A DNA stretch of 64,000 nucleotides, taken from contig OY744604.1 in the NCBI GenBank assembly GCA_963556255.1, positions 71,970,390 to 72,034,389 of the forward strand, given 5' to 3'. The notes below the pieces were generated by a model. The model did no database searches, was not told the origin of the DNA, and worked only from the letters and a program-made list of their open reading frames with translations. The DNA comes from Allolobophora icterica (Eukaryota; Annelida; Clitellata; Crassiclitellata; Lumbricidae). The position numbers were made by a program, and so were the translations under genes. Of this stretch, positions 45,582 to 58,306 are shown one piece after another; within the stretch, counting starts at the first letter, position 1; each line of letters starts with the position of its first letter.

Positions 45582-45966
45582 CGAACAAGGCACATTATAT
45601 TACCGGCATTTCTTTGCGCTGGAGCCTAGAGAATCTGGCTCATGCACAACTAGGTCGACCAGAGTCAAATTCTTCCGACAAATCAGGGTGACCTAGTATA
45701 GACCAGACTGGCAGACGCCACACTTACATGTATACGTCTGCAGTGGCCCGGCATATCATGTAAAGCAGCTGAGACCTAGGCGGGAAAAACATGAAATTTT
45801 TGTTAAACTTAGTCCACCCTCGTTACATGATTGTGACGCCACTGCATGGACGCTGCATGGACGGCGTCCAGGCCGTGCTGGCCTATTAAGTGGCAGGACG
45901 GCGTCCAGCCTTGAAAAGAAGTGCCTGGACGCCGTCCATGACCGTCCATTCACACTTTAAGCCCTG

Positions 45967-46250
45967 GCCATATACCTAAAGCTGACCTTCGATCTGGACT
46001 TCTTATGGTTGATTTGCTGAAAACCCCTTCAACTTTAAATTGCTATAAGTGGCAGTTAAATATAAGATTTCGATTATGTATTTGACGTAGGGCCTATTCC
46101 TCGAAAAGATACTATAAAACAGAAGAAGTTAATTTAAATTACCTCGTGTCTTCACTTCACATCCTGACTTTAAAGTTGGCACTGCTTTCAGGTTGGCCAT
46201 GTATCGAATGTTGATCTTGGATCTGGACTTGTGATTTGCTGAAAACCCCC
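45967..46250. repeat. ~230-bp tandem array, continuation beyond the 8.1-kb insertion
   Basis: The array resumes with gccatatacctaaagctgac and covers one more unit (gaatt..aattacctcgtgtc, catcctgactttaaagttgg). It then breaks off near 46250 into a G-rich repeat fragment. Confidence 0.85.
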
Positions 46251-47345
46251 TTCAGCGTAGTCAACTTCGTGATGGGGAGGGGCACGTCCTGTGTAAATAT
46301 CAAATGGGGCCATGACCGGATTGCCCCCCTCTTGGATACACCCCTCGGCATCAGTCATCTCAACCTTCTGTAAATTCAGAAATCTAGGGACCGATTGACA
46401 TTTAATTGGCATGAGTGATTAGGTTGAATTCATTCAGATATAAAATGAGTGCCCTTCTCGAACAATGTATGTGGGTAGATCATGTGAAAGAGAGAAATAG
46501 AGTATCCCAGGACTCGGAGACTATGTTTCGGAACAAAATCCTCCCATTTGAAATGGAATCTTTCCATCTACGATACAAATCGCTCACACTTAAATCGCCC
46601 CCATTTCAGTTGCCATTTAATTTCAAATAGGATCCACATAAGATCATGATTTACACTTAATTACATACGTTGATTCCTATGTCTTTTTTAGTTCGATTGG
46701 ATATTTTAAGCAAAATGCTTAATAACATTAATTACATAATTTAATAACACGATTTAAATACCGAGCGAAGAGGTTAACATGTGTAATTTAATAAAGGTCT
46801 TGCAACCGAAAACTCTCGTTCACCAAAAACAAGTTAGTTCTCTCTGACTAAGAAGCAAACAGCGCAGTTTAAAAAAAGGCATTCAACGAAAGTGAATACA
46901 TGGTATAAGCAGAGGCAGAGAGACAGAAAGAGAAAGATGACGAAAGACAGGAGCATTATGTAATTCGCATTTGTTCAGATATCCTTGAGATTGCTGCAAT
47001 ATTAGCTACATGCCTGATCAGAAATTTATCTGCATGACGGTCACATCGATTTACAAGACTAGACTATTATAATTAGCACGATAATAGATTTACGCAAGCC
47101 ACTCTGCTGCGTCAAAAGTTTCGCCTTTCCTGTCACTAAAACCTTACAACTATGCAAAACACACTTCCTAAATTCCATTCCTAGCTGAAGGTGCAAGAAT
47201 GATTTTCCTATAAAACTCTGCCGACTTTCGTTTATTTTCAGACTCCAGCCTTTTTGCATTTGAAATTAGCCTACTTTCCTTCCAACCACGCGTAGCTGGG
47301 AGTTCTTCCTACCATGCCTTCACCTCGTTTCCAGCCATAGCTGTC
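46251..47345. other. Stretch without recognisable gene
   Basis: A short repeat-like piece (gtagtcaacttcgtgatgggg..) lies at its left edge. No exon was identified. Confidence 0.4.
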
Positions 47346-48480
47346 TAACAATCTGTAACCGTGTTCAGCAATAGTTACAGCAGTATTATCTATTTATAGG
47401 CGTAAACGATAATGGTTGCTACATCCTTTGTGGGTTGACCAAGTTGGCTTCAGTAAATAATTAACCTACCGCCTCGTTTATGTTCAAATCCATTTTACTC
47501 AGGCAAGGAAATGCTAAACTATGCTTTGATCTCAGCCGATCACAAAAATAAAGCAAAGACACACCTATTTATGAAATAATATAAAGCCAATGGACCAGTG
47601 TATGCAAGATAATTACCATAACATTCCATGACCAATATGGGTTTCCAACGGCTGTTCCAAAAAACAACATATGCTGTTGTAAAAAGTTCTATGTAAAAAT
47701 TTCTAAACTATTATAACACTGTACGTGTTATGCATCGGAAACACATGACGAATGATTTTGACTTTTCGGAAGTCGAGAGGACTTTGATATATTATACAAA
47801 ACTCTCACAAATCTGAACAATCAAGAGTAAGACTAGGTTTCGTAGACATCTTTGGTAGGCCTACTGCGTCCCTGCGTGAACTCTCACAAAATCCGAACAA
47901 TCAAAACCAGGTTTGGAAGGTCTACTACACGAGATTGGTCTGGAATTGCTAAGTAATTGGTGAAAATATCACAAATAATAAAAATTACATATAGTAAAGG
48001 ATCTACGTCTCTTCACAGTTATTTTTGAAAATTGCGAGTCAAATTACACCGTGACTGGCCAGAGCCAAATCGCTGTATCGGGGAGTCGTGCACGTTCAAG
48101 AGTATAATAAAATATATGCCTCAAAGGTTGTCATATAATTTATGAAGTAGGCTCTAAAACTGGTTAAGGCGAATAATAAGCTATAAAGCAACTGCTGTCG
48201 AAATGTAGGCCATCCTGGTTTTAGGCCCCTATGCCTGTCCTTCACTGGTAGCCTACATTCCCAGATATTTGCAACTTCATTCGAGAGCCTTGTTGGGATC
48301 CATCTGAATATAACCTACAGTAGCCTGAGGTTAAAGTTTAAGAAAAAATAAAATTGAAACCTTCCCTTTAAAACAAAAGAAATTTGTATGCAAAACTTTC
48401 TGCAGAATGTTTACAACGTAGGCTACACTCATTATTCTCGTTTAGTGGAGAGAGCAGTGCTGTGCAAAGTAACCCTTTGC

Positions 48481-48759
48481 CAGTGTTTAATCTAATCTAG
48501 TCCCCCTCGTCTGGGAGGGGAAACCAGGTTTCTGGGGGGAGCAAACAATTGACACAAAATTTTGTCTTCCATCTTTAAAAAGTTTAAGACTTTTCTCAAA
48601 TTTTTCCATTTTTCATCTTCGAAAAAAGTTGATGACCTTTTTTTTTAGTCCTTCACCCGATTTGTAACTTTTTCCTCTGTCAAAAAATGTTGATGACCTT
48701 TTTTTTAGGAATCCATCTCTCTGGGGGGGGGGAACCAAAGACGTCTAGATTACTCACTG
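48481..48759. mobile_element. MITE of the CAGTGTTTAATCTAG family, copy 3
   Basis: Ends cagtgtttaatctaatctag and gtctagattactcactg. The flanks share ccctttg with imperfect ends. The other copy of the duplication has no insert at this place (about 31180). Confidence 0.8.
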
Positions 48760-48833
48760 CCCTTTGTAATTTGTCAGAAACCTGGCTTCAAATGATAAAT
48801 TATTTGCTCATTTGCTGAACTTACTGGCGTCAA

Positions 48834-48962
48834 CCTGTCCAAAATATTGGGAGGGGGCATTTGGTTATTCATTCTACACTTGTTGCATTGGGTGTACAGT
48901 CCATGTCAATTATTTGGGGGGGGCACGTGACCCAGCTGCCCTTACAGAGTCTACGCCTATGG
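48834..48962. mobile_element. Small hAT-like element related to 36273-36959
   Basis: The left end actggcgtcaacctgtcc and right end gagtctacgcctatgg match the ends of the element at 36273. No TSD is recognisable. It is absent at the paralogous position near 31230. Confidence 0.6.
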
Positions 48963-49490
48963 TAGCCTGAACAACTTTCATAGTTTCGGTCATAATTTAC
49001 TTGGTTACTCAGGATTGCCACGTTTTCAGTCTAGGCCTACAGCATTGGCTGAATATTCACTCCTCAGAATTTTAAGCAACGTTTGAAATTGTATTTCTTG
49101 TGTATAAAATAAAATAATTGAGCTAAACAATGTTTGCTGGCACAGCTGTACAGTTTCAGCAAATGGAACCCACAGCTAAAGACTGTTGATGTGGGCCCTA
49201 TAAAAATTCATGTTCCAAAGTTTCTACACATTATACTCTAGCAGTTTAAGTATACGACTTTGCAACTTTGTTGGTTCGTTATTAAAAGCAAATTGAGCAC
49301 TATCCTAAATATTCTACATTTAGATTTGCCTGAGCGTGATTTCTTATACCGTTGCAATTAATTTTTCTCTTTTCAGTTCAAGTTACATCGTTGTAAACCC
49401 AGTAGTCGTGCTATTAATGTACGTGATGTTTCTCCGATGTAGTCTACCCGCGAAAACTAAAATGCTTTCAAATGTTGTTACAACAATGAT

Positions 49491-51039
49491 ATGGTATGTA
49501 GTCTGTAAAGTTTGTGGTAGAATGGTGGTCAGCTTGCGGGATATTCAAGCGTCAGGGCAGACAGATGTTTCAAGATTTATGCTCAACTTGTGCCCCCTAG
49601 CGAACCATCAAATGAGTACATTGGCCACAAACACTGTTTGGGACGATCAGACGACAAAGGAGATAACTGATCAATGACAGTGGGCATCCGCCCTCATGTG
49701 CCAAGGCTAAGAAAATGAAGTCGTTGTCACTTTAATTCTCAAGACTGTTTTTCGGATATAGATCAACGACTGGTCTACTTCTTCTAAGTCATCATGTTGA
49801 CGTTCTTGAATAAGCAGTTTAATAGCTTGAAAACCGGATTCAAGCAGTACTGAGCACCCCTTTTCTTCATTGCTTAAGTAAATACGGGCGGTGATTTTAT
49901 GGGATCAGGAACTATGCTGCAAGTGTACTTTTGACGACATTTTACATGACTTCTATCGTCATACGCGCCCATGCTCTTCAGAATGTGCCAGTTTAAGTGG
50001 TTTTCTTACATCAAAAGACTCATTGCAACCTTGTTGACATACAGAACAATCCATAGCCAATCGTGGCACGTTAAAGTTAAGAGTAGCGCAATTACTCATT
50101 CAAAGCCGGCTTACATAAAGTAAAATATCAATCATGCACGACAGCAAAATAGCAACAACCGTTCTCTGTCAACCCCAAACCAGATTTCAGCTTACGTCAT
50201 TAAAATATATATATTTGCTTGTATTAAACAAGAATGTTTACATTGCATCTACATATCGATGCATATGGACGCGTCAGTTTGCTAAGGAAAATACATAAAA
50301 TTTCAATAAAAATAGGAAAATACATAAAATTTCAATAAAAATAGGAAAATACATAAAATTTCAATAAAAATATAGACGCGTCAGTTTGCTAAGGGAAATA
50401 CATAAAATTCCAATAAAAATAGCCCGCCAGGATTGCCATGCATTCATATTCCATAGGCCTATTCTCTGTGCTACGTTCAATGACCTCAACAAACAAATTT
50501 TAAGAACTTGTTTTTCGAAAAAGTAGGACAAAGTCTTGTTGAAAACAAGGCCAATCAGTTTTATAATTTTAACCTCGCGAGTTCTTAGGCAACCAAAGTA
50601 AACGAAGTTGCGAAAACCAGCTTATTTTGATGGCAGTTCAATCAAAACGTAATCGACACACCTTCTGACTTGACGAAACGCTCGTGAATGAGCTGGTACC
50701 TGCGCTTAATCTTAGAGTAGCGTTTTAGAAATTTGGAGTTTACAGTTATTATTACGATTACAATAGGCAGGTAAAGGTCAGGTTCAAGGTTGAAATTGGT
50801 AGACAGTCAATGTTGACAGGATCAGACAATTTCACAGCAGTCCCTCAAGTTGTGTTAGATAGCAGCTTATTCACGGGTGCCTCGTCATTATCGTCAAGTC
50901 ACAGATATTCTCCTGGGATTCTGTGTACAGAAGATAATACGGTTGCCAGGTCATCCGCGAAAGAGAGAGACAGAAAGAGATAGAGAGAAAAGAAGAGAGA
51001 AAGAGAAAGAAAGGAATGGAGTGAGAGAGAAAGAGAAAC
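49491..51039. other. Stretch without recognisable gene, with a minisatellite
   Basis: A frame at 49336-49677 lacks recognisable domains and overlaps the duplicated segment, so I do not call it. A 29-bp unit (ggaaaatacataaaatttca..) repeats about four times at 50284-50424, part of it with a larger gacgcgtcagtttgctaag unit. Confidence 0.45.
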
Positions 51040-51048
51040 GTGAAGGAG

Positions 51049-51508
51049 CAGTGTTTAATCTAGTCCCCCTCTTCTGAGGGTGGAAACAAGGTTTGTCGGG
51101 GGGGGAGGACCAACAAGGCCGACCTTTTTTGGAAATTTCATCCGTGTTCCAACGTCCAAGGATCTTTGGGGAATTTTATGTTGAAAAAAAGTAGATTTCA
51201 TCTTGAAAAAACTTGATGACTTTTTTTCTTTTTTTAGTCATTCGTCCCACTTTTTTTACCTTTTCTGGGAAACTGAAAACTTTAACGACCTAGTAATTCA
51301 TCTCTCATTCTCAATTCACCTCTTATTCTGTAATTTTATTCTTATATCACTCGTTTCCTTGTCTCTGGGGAGTCCAACATGCATCCTGAGGCGGGGATGG
51401 GGAATTCCCCACAAAAACGGTATCTACATTAAAATATTGCAGGCCTCTGCTGGGGGAAACACAAATCCTGGGGGGAATTCCCCCAAAAGGTGCCTAGATT
51501 AAACACTG
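51049..51508. mobile_element. MITE of the CAGTGTTTAATCTAG family, copy 4 (460 bp)
   Basis: Ends cagtgtttaatctag and cctagattaaacactg with a perfect 9-bp TSD gtgaaggag at 51040-51048 and 51509-51517. The interior has the family's G-run and gaattcatctctc motifs. Confidence 0.93.
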
Positions 51509-51774
51509 GTGAAGGAGTGAAAGAGAGAAAGAGACAGAAGCAGACAGGAGAGCTGTTACAGCGGATTACGGTCGGAGAATGAGGACCGTATAAACGAGAT
51601 GTCTATGGTCTGATATTCAAAATGCCATATAAATACGAAAACCGCATATCAAATTATTATACGAAATGGTCACAAAGAAGAATATATCGCTGTTTTATAA
51701 TCCATCAAGCCGGCCATTACCAGCAAAGGCTAGTTGTGTCTCTCAGCTAAGCAAATATAATAATCTCATCACCC

Positions 51775-51898
51775 TGTTTCTTAGTGTCCTCAAAACCCGC
51801 ATTGTTCGACCGTGGTTGGGCTGGGAGTGCTCCTGAGTAGGCAATCTTGAAGGGACGCTATATAAAACTGCTTTAATAATAGTAATAATAACAACAAA
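51775..51898 (+). pseudogene. LINE 3' end inserted in the piggyBac remnant
   Basis: It reads ..FLSVLKTRIVRPWLGWECS-stop, then gacgctatataaaactg and a (taataa)n tail. It corresponds to the LKTALFRRAGVGSASE end of the LINE at 21926-23070. Confidence 0.7.
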
Positions 51899-52575
51899 TA
51901 CTATAAGGGCACTGATGTCCAACATGTTGCAGAATATTGCTATAGGCCAACACCTTGTCATTATTTTGTACTGTACATATGGAGCACCTGATCTGTAGTG
52001 TCAACACTCCCTTTGGATGCATTACAGTCCAAGATCATTAGGGTTTTTTCTCAGGGTGGTTGCTATCAATCTCTGCTGAGCAGAACAACAACTTTACCTT
52101 TCTTTGGACAGTAGGACACAAGTCTTGCATCATCTCGTAAAACAAAGATGGAAGATAGTGCTTCATGACCTTTTGAGTTTATGAACTCTGAAGGAAGTTC
52201 CTTGCTGTTTTTCCGGATGGTGCTGAGAAGGGTCAGCATTTTAGTGCTACACCAATCAATTATATTAGTTTCTCCTTGTAAAAATACTCATAAACTAAAT
52301 TTTATTTCATTAAAAATATATTTTATTATATTTACATTAGTCACAATCGTGCAGTTTACATTGGGGTCAAAAACGACCCCATTGGTACTCAGTGTATAAA
52401 TGCAATACCTGCACCATCCGGTGACAAAAATTCAAAAGAAAACAGGGGATTCTGTACACAACGGGAATATCTATTAAGTCATAAAATTTCGTTTAGATAT
52501 CGTATATGGGGGCTGAGCAGCACTAATGGAAACAACCTCTGGGGTCCTTTTCGACCCCCAGTGATAGTCAGAGGG
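51893..52575 (-). pseudogene. piggyBac element remnant with transposase C-terminal part
   Basis: Minus strand, with frame breaks: TLLSTIRKNSKELPSEF, RLVSYCPKKGKVVVLLS, LDCNASKGSVDTTDQVLHMY and RCWPIAIFCNMLDISAL. These are conserved piggyBac transposase segments. The element's outer end is agtgatagtcagaggg directly followed by TTAA (52576-52579), the piggyBac target. Inverted hairpins built on ggggtc..gacccc occur at 52362-52381 and 52537-52559. The N-terminal transposase and the other end are missing. Confidence 0.82.
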
Positions 52576-52827
52576 TTAAGATGGCGATAAGTCCACGTCA
52601 AAGGCTTTCTATCCTGAGTGCCGGCTATAAAAAAGAGGAAGCGAACACCGTTTGGAGTGCGGACATGGAACACTTGGGTTTATCTCGCTTTCATGGCACT
52701 TTGCGAGGTCATAATCGTAATCGTAAACTCAGAAAATTTCTAAAGCCTCACTTGAAAGCTAGACCGGGGCACCAGCTTATTTACGAGCGCTGCGTCGAGT
52801 GAGGTGAGGTACACACAACAGTGAGCA

Positions 52828-53279
52828 TACATACATACATACATACATACATACATACATACATACATACATACATACATACATACATGCATACATACAT
52901 ACATACATACATACATACATACATACATACATACATACATACATACATACATACATACATACATACATACATACATACATACAATCATACATAGATACAT
53001 ACATACATACATACATACATACATACATACATACATACATACATACATACATACATACATACATACATACATACATACATACATGCATACATACATACAT
53101 ACATACATACATACATACATACATACATACATACATACATACATACATACATACATACATACAATCATACATACATACATACATACATACATACATACAT
53201 ACATACATACATACATACATACATACATACATACATACATACATACATACATACATACATACATACATACATACATACA

Positions 53280-53313
<34 letters not shown>

Positions 53314-53333
53314 CATACATACATACATGCATA
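52828..53333. repeat. (CATA)n microsatellite, about 500 bp
   Basis: Long CATA repeat with regularly spaced variants (tgcat, aatcat at about 52982 and 53162). The variant pattern suggests an internal ~180-bp higher-order duplication. The open frames are artefacts. Confidence 0.97.
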
Positions 53334-53793
53334 CAAGTAGTAAGCCCTTTGACAGCCGGCACTTACTGAATGACATGTAGCCAAGCAGACAATAAGGTGC
53401 AGAGCAATAATGATAATTTTCTGAGCTTTTGTTTAGCTAGCTGAACTCGTTATGCGCGGTGAAAGGCACAGTAGTAGCTGCTAACTCCTTAGTGCAGTTG
53501 TTGGTGTCCTGCTTGAGATGTGACAATAGACCCTAGTCAACAATCTGACAAATTAATGTGACCAGGGTGCTGATGCTTGCGATGGCGAGAAGTTTATTGC
53601 TATTTTCTTTGTTATTGTGACCTCTTGACATGGAATTCAGAACAGCTTGGCTTAAGCAAAAGAAACAGTGACATCCTAATCGAAGTTTAGGCAATGATAG
53701 GGAAGCAGCGAGAGACAGCGAGAGAGAGATAGAAGGAGAGAGAGACAGACAGACAGACAGAGACAGACAGACAGACAGAGAGGAGAGGGAGAT

Positions 53794-54018
<225 letters not shown>

Positions 54019-54149
54019 AAAAGAAAAATGACATGACATTGTTTTAAAGCTCTATTTTCCTATGGCCATCCAACATTTCAACGCAATTTCAAACCAACTT
54101 TCTGAGAGCTTCCACTCACGAAGACTAACCACTAAGAATCGTCTATTCT

Positions 54150-54340
54150 CATAAGTTTCCATGTATTCGATCAATAAGGACCATCTATTCTCATATACCT
54201 TTTCATCTTTTCTATCAACAAGAACCATCTATTCTCATACGTTTTCATCTTTTCTATCAACAAGAACCATCTATTCTCATACGTTTTATCTTTTCTATCA
54301 ACAAGAACCATCTATTCTCATACGTTTTCATCTTTTAGAT
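54150..54340. repeat. ~42-bp minisatellite, about 4 copies
   Basis: The unit (tctatcaacaagaaccatct, then attctcatacgttttcat) is repeated; the small frame on it is not a gene. Confidence 0.9.
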
Positions 54341-56236
54341 CAATTCCGTTTCGGAACAGAACAAAGATAGACATAAATTGCGTGAGTAGTATATCGATAG
54401 CCATAACTGCGATTATAAATACATTAATACCGACATGACAAGCGTCTTATAACATCCTCTTGACGATGCATCTCACGAATGCCACTAGAAGAAGTATCCG
54501 CTGGCAATAATAATACCAACAACAACAGCAATGTTAAATTGCCAGAGACATTTTAAGACCGTAGACTTAGTTAAACATTCTCTGTTAACAATACCAATAG
54601 CCTATGATACATACATTTTGGTTAGAGTTAACACGTTCATTTTCAAGCAGGCGAAGAAAGCGGTCGATTCGCTTGAGGAGACGTCCCAATAAACGCCTTT
54701 AAAAAACTTTATGACCTCATACAACCGATCACTGTCAAGTGATATTCGTGCAGTTAATGGCTGCGATGCCTATTAACAGGACTTCAAGATGTCTTATATG
54801 TCCAATCAAGTGTTCCGATGAAAGTAGGCCAGTGAACATTGAGCCGAAGCCACGGATCACGACAGTGCGGAATATAAATGCCGAGAACCGGGGAGGGATT
54901 GTACTCATTATGTTCAGGTGACAACAGATGCGCCGCTTGCAGGAAGGCAACACGAGAGGAATAGATTGTCATGTAATTTGATTTTAACAGAGACCGAGTA
55001 GCATAACGTCACTCGACGTCTTCAACTGAGTAGGCCTAACGCTCGTTCTGTTAGCTTACGTTTTGAAGATCGTTTAAGCATTAGAAATGTCGAACCATAC
55101 CCAGGTTTGTACTCTGCTGCAATCTGTTTAATTGGATATTCATTTGTGGAAACAGTTGCTCGGTAATCCAGCGGTTATTCTGCTGGACTATCAGCCTACT
55201 GGTCGGGGTTCAAATCCCTTGTAGGGGAGAAATATATTTCGACTTTCTGTTTCATTTTCGTAGATGATTAGGCGTTAGGGTAGAGGACATACCTCCCGTC
55301 CTCAAACACCAGGGCCAAGAAAATGGAGCCGTTTACAGTTCATAGCCATGCTTGTTCTCGGGCTTGACTTTTCTTTCTTTTTCTGTTTTCGCTTTTTCTT
55401 CATCGTCTTCTTCTTCATTTGTATGCAAGTATTTTCCTCTTTTGACGATCATGCAAAATATTCTTGAATAGTAACTGGAATGATTCTATTTAATTAATTG
55501 CCACGTATTATTTATAATTTGTCACACATGATATTACTCACAATAAAACAGATATGAGTTCGTCTCGCATTTACTATATACAGTGCGATTAAACGAGCAA
55601 GCAGAGGCGAGAAGATTCGTGACTGCAGAGAAGTCTGCAATAAGTGCGCATATTGCCATCACTACACACTTATCCGCGTCTTATCTTTCTGCTCTCTTGC
55701 TTTGATTGAAGTTTCAACTTTTGCAAACTTGTCTATTATTATTAGCAGTAATATTGTTTTTATTTTTTACCATCGGCATTAATTAATGATCCCTCGGGTT
55801 TTCGCCAACATCCTTTAACGTTTCTTCCACCAGTATCTTGCTTTTTTTAAATTCTTTCCTTCCACTGAAAATTCAAACTGCACCGCAAAAAACAACTCAA
55901 GAAATATTCTCAAATTATCTTAACAGCTACGCATCCATAACTATAATCGGGGTATATGAGACATTTTTTAAATACTATAAATAGGCCTGAAGGTTAAACT
56001 ATATGCATGCAGTTGTCTTTTTGTCTCATCACTTTAAATACATTTCTTCCCCTAACTTTAATAATTTTTTAGTTCTCTGTAGTTTCCAATTCACCTCAAA
56101 TGTAGGCCCTGTAATTTTCACCCCATAATTGACTTACGTTATTGACATAACAGAAGGCTAATATTCCCACATCGTTGAATAACAGGTTATTGACCACTTC
56201 GGAAAGTTGCATTACAGACGTTTTGTTCCATTGTAG
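54341..56236. other. Upstream region of the ATPase gene
   Basis: No coding exon was identified. A tRNA-like SINE lies at 55150-55375. The promoter or untranslated first exon of the ATPase gene should lie in or left of this stretch, but I cannot place it. Confidence 0.4.
55150..55375 (+). mobile_element. tRNA-derived SINE-like element
   Basis: A-box-like tcggtaatccagcgg and B box ggttcaaatcc about 45 bp apart, followed by a body (ggccaagaaaatgga..) that is partly shared with 49690-49735. Borders are approximate. Confidence 0.5.
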
Positions 56237-56248
56237 AAACCTGATCAG

Positions 56249-56401
56249 ATGTCCAGCTATGCCAACCCTGCATTTGCGGTGTCCACCGAGGGCTTGGACC
56301 GCTTTGTTGGTCAGGAGAGTGATGGGTCAAAGGCCAGGGGTCAAGGCCATGGAGGCATCGAAGTCAGAAATGCAATGCCGACTGGCAGCACGGAGCCACC
56401 G
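56249..56401 (+). CDS. P2C-type ATPase alpha subunit, coding exon 1 (gene continues to right edge)
   Basis: The seven exons 56249-56401, 56716-56817, 57738-57797, 61712-61915, 62176-62289, 63082-63216 and 63821-63938 join in frame into 295 residues plus one base of the next codon. They form the N-terminal third of a Na+/K+-ATPase-type alpha subunit, which pumps cations across the plasma membrane using ATP. This exon gives the start and 51 polar residues (SSYANPAFAVSTEGLDRFVG..), much longer than in typical alpha subunits. The ATG is the first in frame; an acceptor at 56236 would place a short untranslated lead before it. The H+/K+-ATPase subgroup cannot be excluded because the diagnostic parts lie beyond the window. 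Confidence 0.72.
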
Positions 56402-56715
56402 GTTTGTATCAATAGCCACACAACAACTAAACTCCTTCAGCTTGAAAATATAGTGCTTATGTAGATATAACATAACTGTACAATATTTTAGATTTATTTC
56501 ACCGTCCAACATGAAAAATTATATGTAAGTATTTACGAATGTATGCACGTGGTTATTTATTTAGCGTCTTTTAGACACATAACATGGCCGCTAACTATAG
56601 GCCCTAGATGTATTTGAACTCTAAATATACACATTTCGGCATATTTCTAGATAAGTTTTCTGTATTATCATTGTTTATTTGAAACGTTTTATTGTCTATT
56701 CGTGGTTTGTTGCAG

Positions 56716-56817
56716 ATGTCACGTGGTACTGTTACCAGAATATCTAAAAAGAAGCGACAGTTCAGAAATCTTGGAAAAAAGATCGACAAGAAAAATCTGA
56801 AGAAGGAAGTGGAAATG
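56716..56817 (+). CDS. ATPase alpha, exon 2
   Basis: A phase 0 exon encoding MSRGTVTRISKKKRQFRNLG and KKIDKKNLKKEVEM, the Lys-rich N-terminus typical of alpha subunits (compare the common KKEVxMDDHK junction). Its first codon is ATG, so it could also serve as an alternative start. Confidence 0.8.
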
Positions 56818-57737
56818 GTCAGTCGTTGCTCTATTTCCAGGATTAGTATTCCTAAATCAGGATTTTGGATCGCAGATCTAAGACCATTTTCCTGTGGGTA
56901 GGTTATACAGGAAGAGTTAAGCCTATGCGGCCTATTAATGGAGTTCAGTGCCACTAACTGATACAGGGGGTTCAGAAGAGAATTATCTAATTTGGAGAGA
57001 TTTACGTCAGACAAGAACGTTCTGTTATGGCTGACCATTTAGATGATTGTTTCGGCATAAATGAAGTTTAGGCTTAGATACAGTGGACTGTAGGAGTTAC
57101 GAGATAGACCTGTGACCAGGTCTCTGAAATAGAAGCAAATAGTTTCGCCTGTAAGGCAATAGGTTTTACATTAGATCTGAAAATGAGTTGTTTTAAAGTG
57201 TGGTTAAAATGTGGCACATTATTGCATATCTCATACAGATTGGTCTCCGCATTAATTTGAAATTAATCGTAGAATTCCAATCTTCAACTAAAAATATATC
57301 TGCGGAGCTACATAAATTTTTAAAAATCCGTCTTAGTGACTTGATATGATATTTCGCCGATATATTGCCTATAATTAATATCCCCTATACAAGTGGAAAA
57401 TACATTTCAAAATTTCTTTAACCGTATTAGGACGGGCAAACATCTATTTTATTATTATTGGAGGAAGCTCGCGGCTAGGAGGCGTTAAGCTTGCAAATAC
57501 GCTTGTCTCGTTCAAACTTTAGACTGGACTCCAAACGCAGATGTGCTTCGATACATATGCAGCAGTGACAAGCGTGTCATGTCCATCGCTAGCATGCCTG
57601 CATGAACCAAGGAATCAAACCTTACTTACCTTTAAAATGTCTCTTTTATATGTTACGTATATTGAATTCAGCGAAATAGATTCAATCTGAAGGCATAGGT
57701 TATCTAAGTGTTTGAGTTGAATTGTTTGATTTTGAAG

Positions 57738-57797
57738 GACGACCACAAGATTCCGCTGGAAGAACTTGTTGTTCGCCTGAAGACAGATTTAGTCCGG
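57738..57797 (+). CDS. ATPase alpha, exon 3
   Basis: 60-bp phase 0 exon: DDHKIPLEELVVRLKTDLVR. DDHK(I/L)xLEEL is a hallmark of the family. The donor is gtcagt. The next intron (3.9 kb) carries the mariner and RTE insertions. Confidence 0.88.
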
Positions 57798-58306
57798 GTC
57801 AGTTCACAATCGTCTGTTGTTATTTGTTGGAATGTAGGTCAGAGTACCATTATGTTTGAAGTGAACTCTTATATTTGCATGCAGGAATGAACGCCTGTAT
57901 ATAATGGTAGCTGTACAATCTCATTTCTCATCGCAAAACTAAAGCCACATGAGAAGGACGAATGAAATGACCGGCGCTATATCAATTGAAGTCAGTTTCG
58001 GAGTCAGTTCCGGATCCGGGTTTGGTCAAGATGGTGAAAATCGATGTTGTTGGTGGTTATAGGGTGGTGCACGAGCGGAAGTAGTTGTGAATATCTGGAA
58101 AGTCCACGTTTCAACCAAAACCCCTTATATACAGGAAACACTATAGGAACCAGGCGCTTCAGTTGATCATGCTAAATTATATATATTCACATATATATAT
58201 ATGCATTATATATACAGGGTGCGGCAAAATAAAGTAATCCCCTGCAGTGTGTTGCAAATTCTGTAGCAACCGCTTAGAATTTTTATATAAAACTTGGTAA
58301 TGATTT

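Larger units (their letters stand above)
47348..49490. repeat. Dispersed duplication, copy 2
   Basis: Diverged match to 25482-26200 and 30842-31990. The two parts lie about 130 bp apart here, against 4.6 kb in copy 1, where CARD gene A and a hAT pseudogene lie between them. It has its own later insertions at 48481-48759 and about 48834-48962. Confidence 0.78.

Noticed and set aside
49336..49677. 113-residue frame
   Set aside because: It lies in the old dispersed duplication, whose other copy has no corresponding frame; no domain recognised.
52740..53384. Long Met-Tyr-Val-Cys reading frames
   Set aside because: They are translations of the (CATA)n microsatellite in several frames at once.
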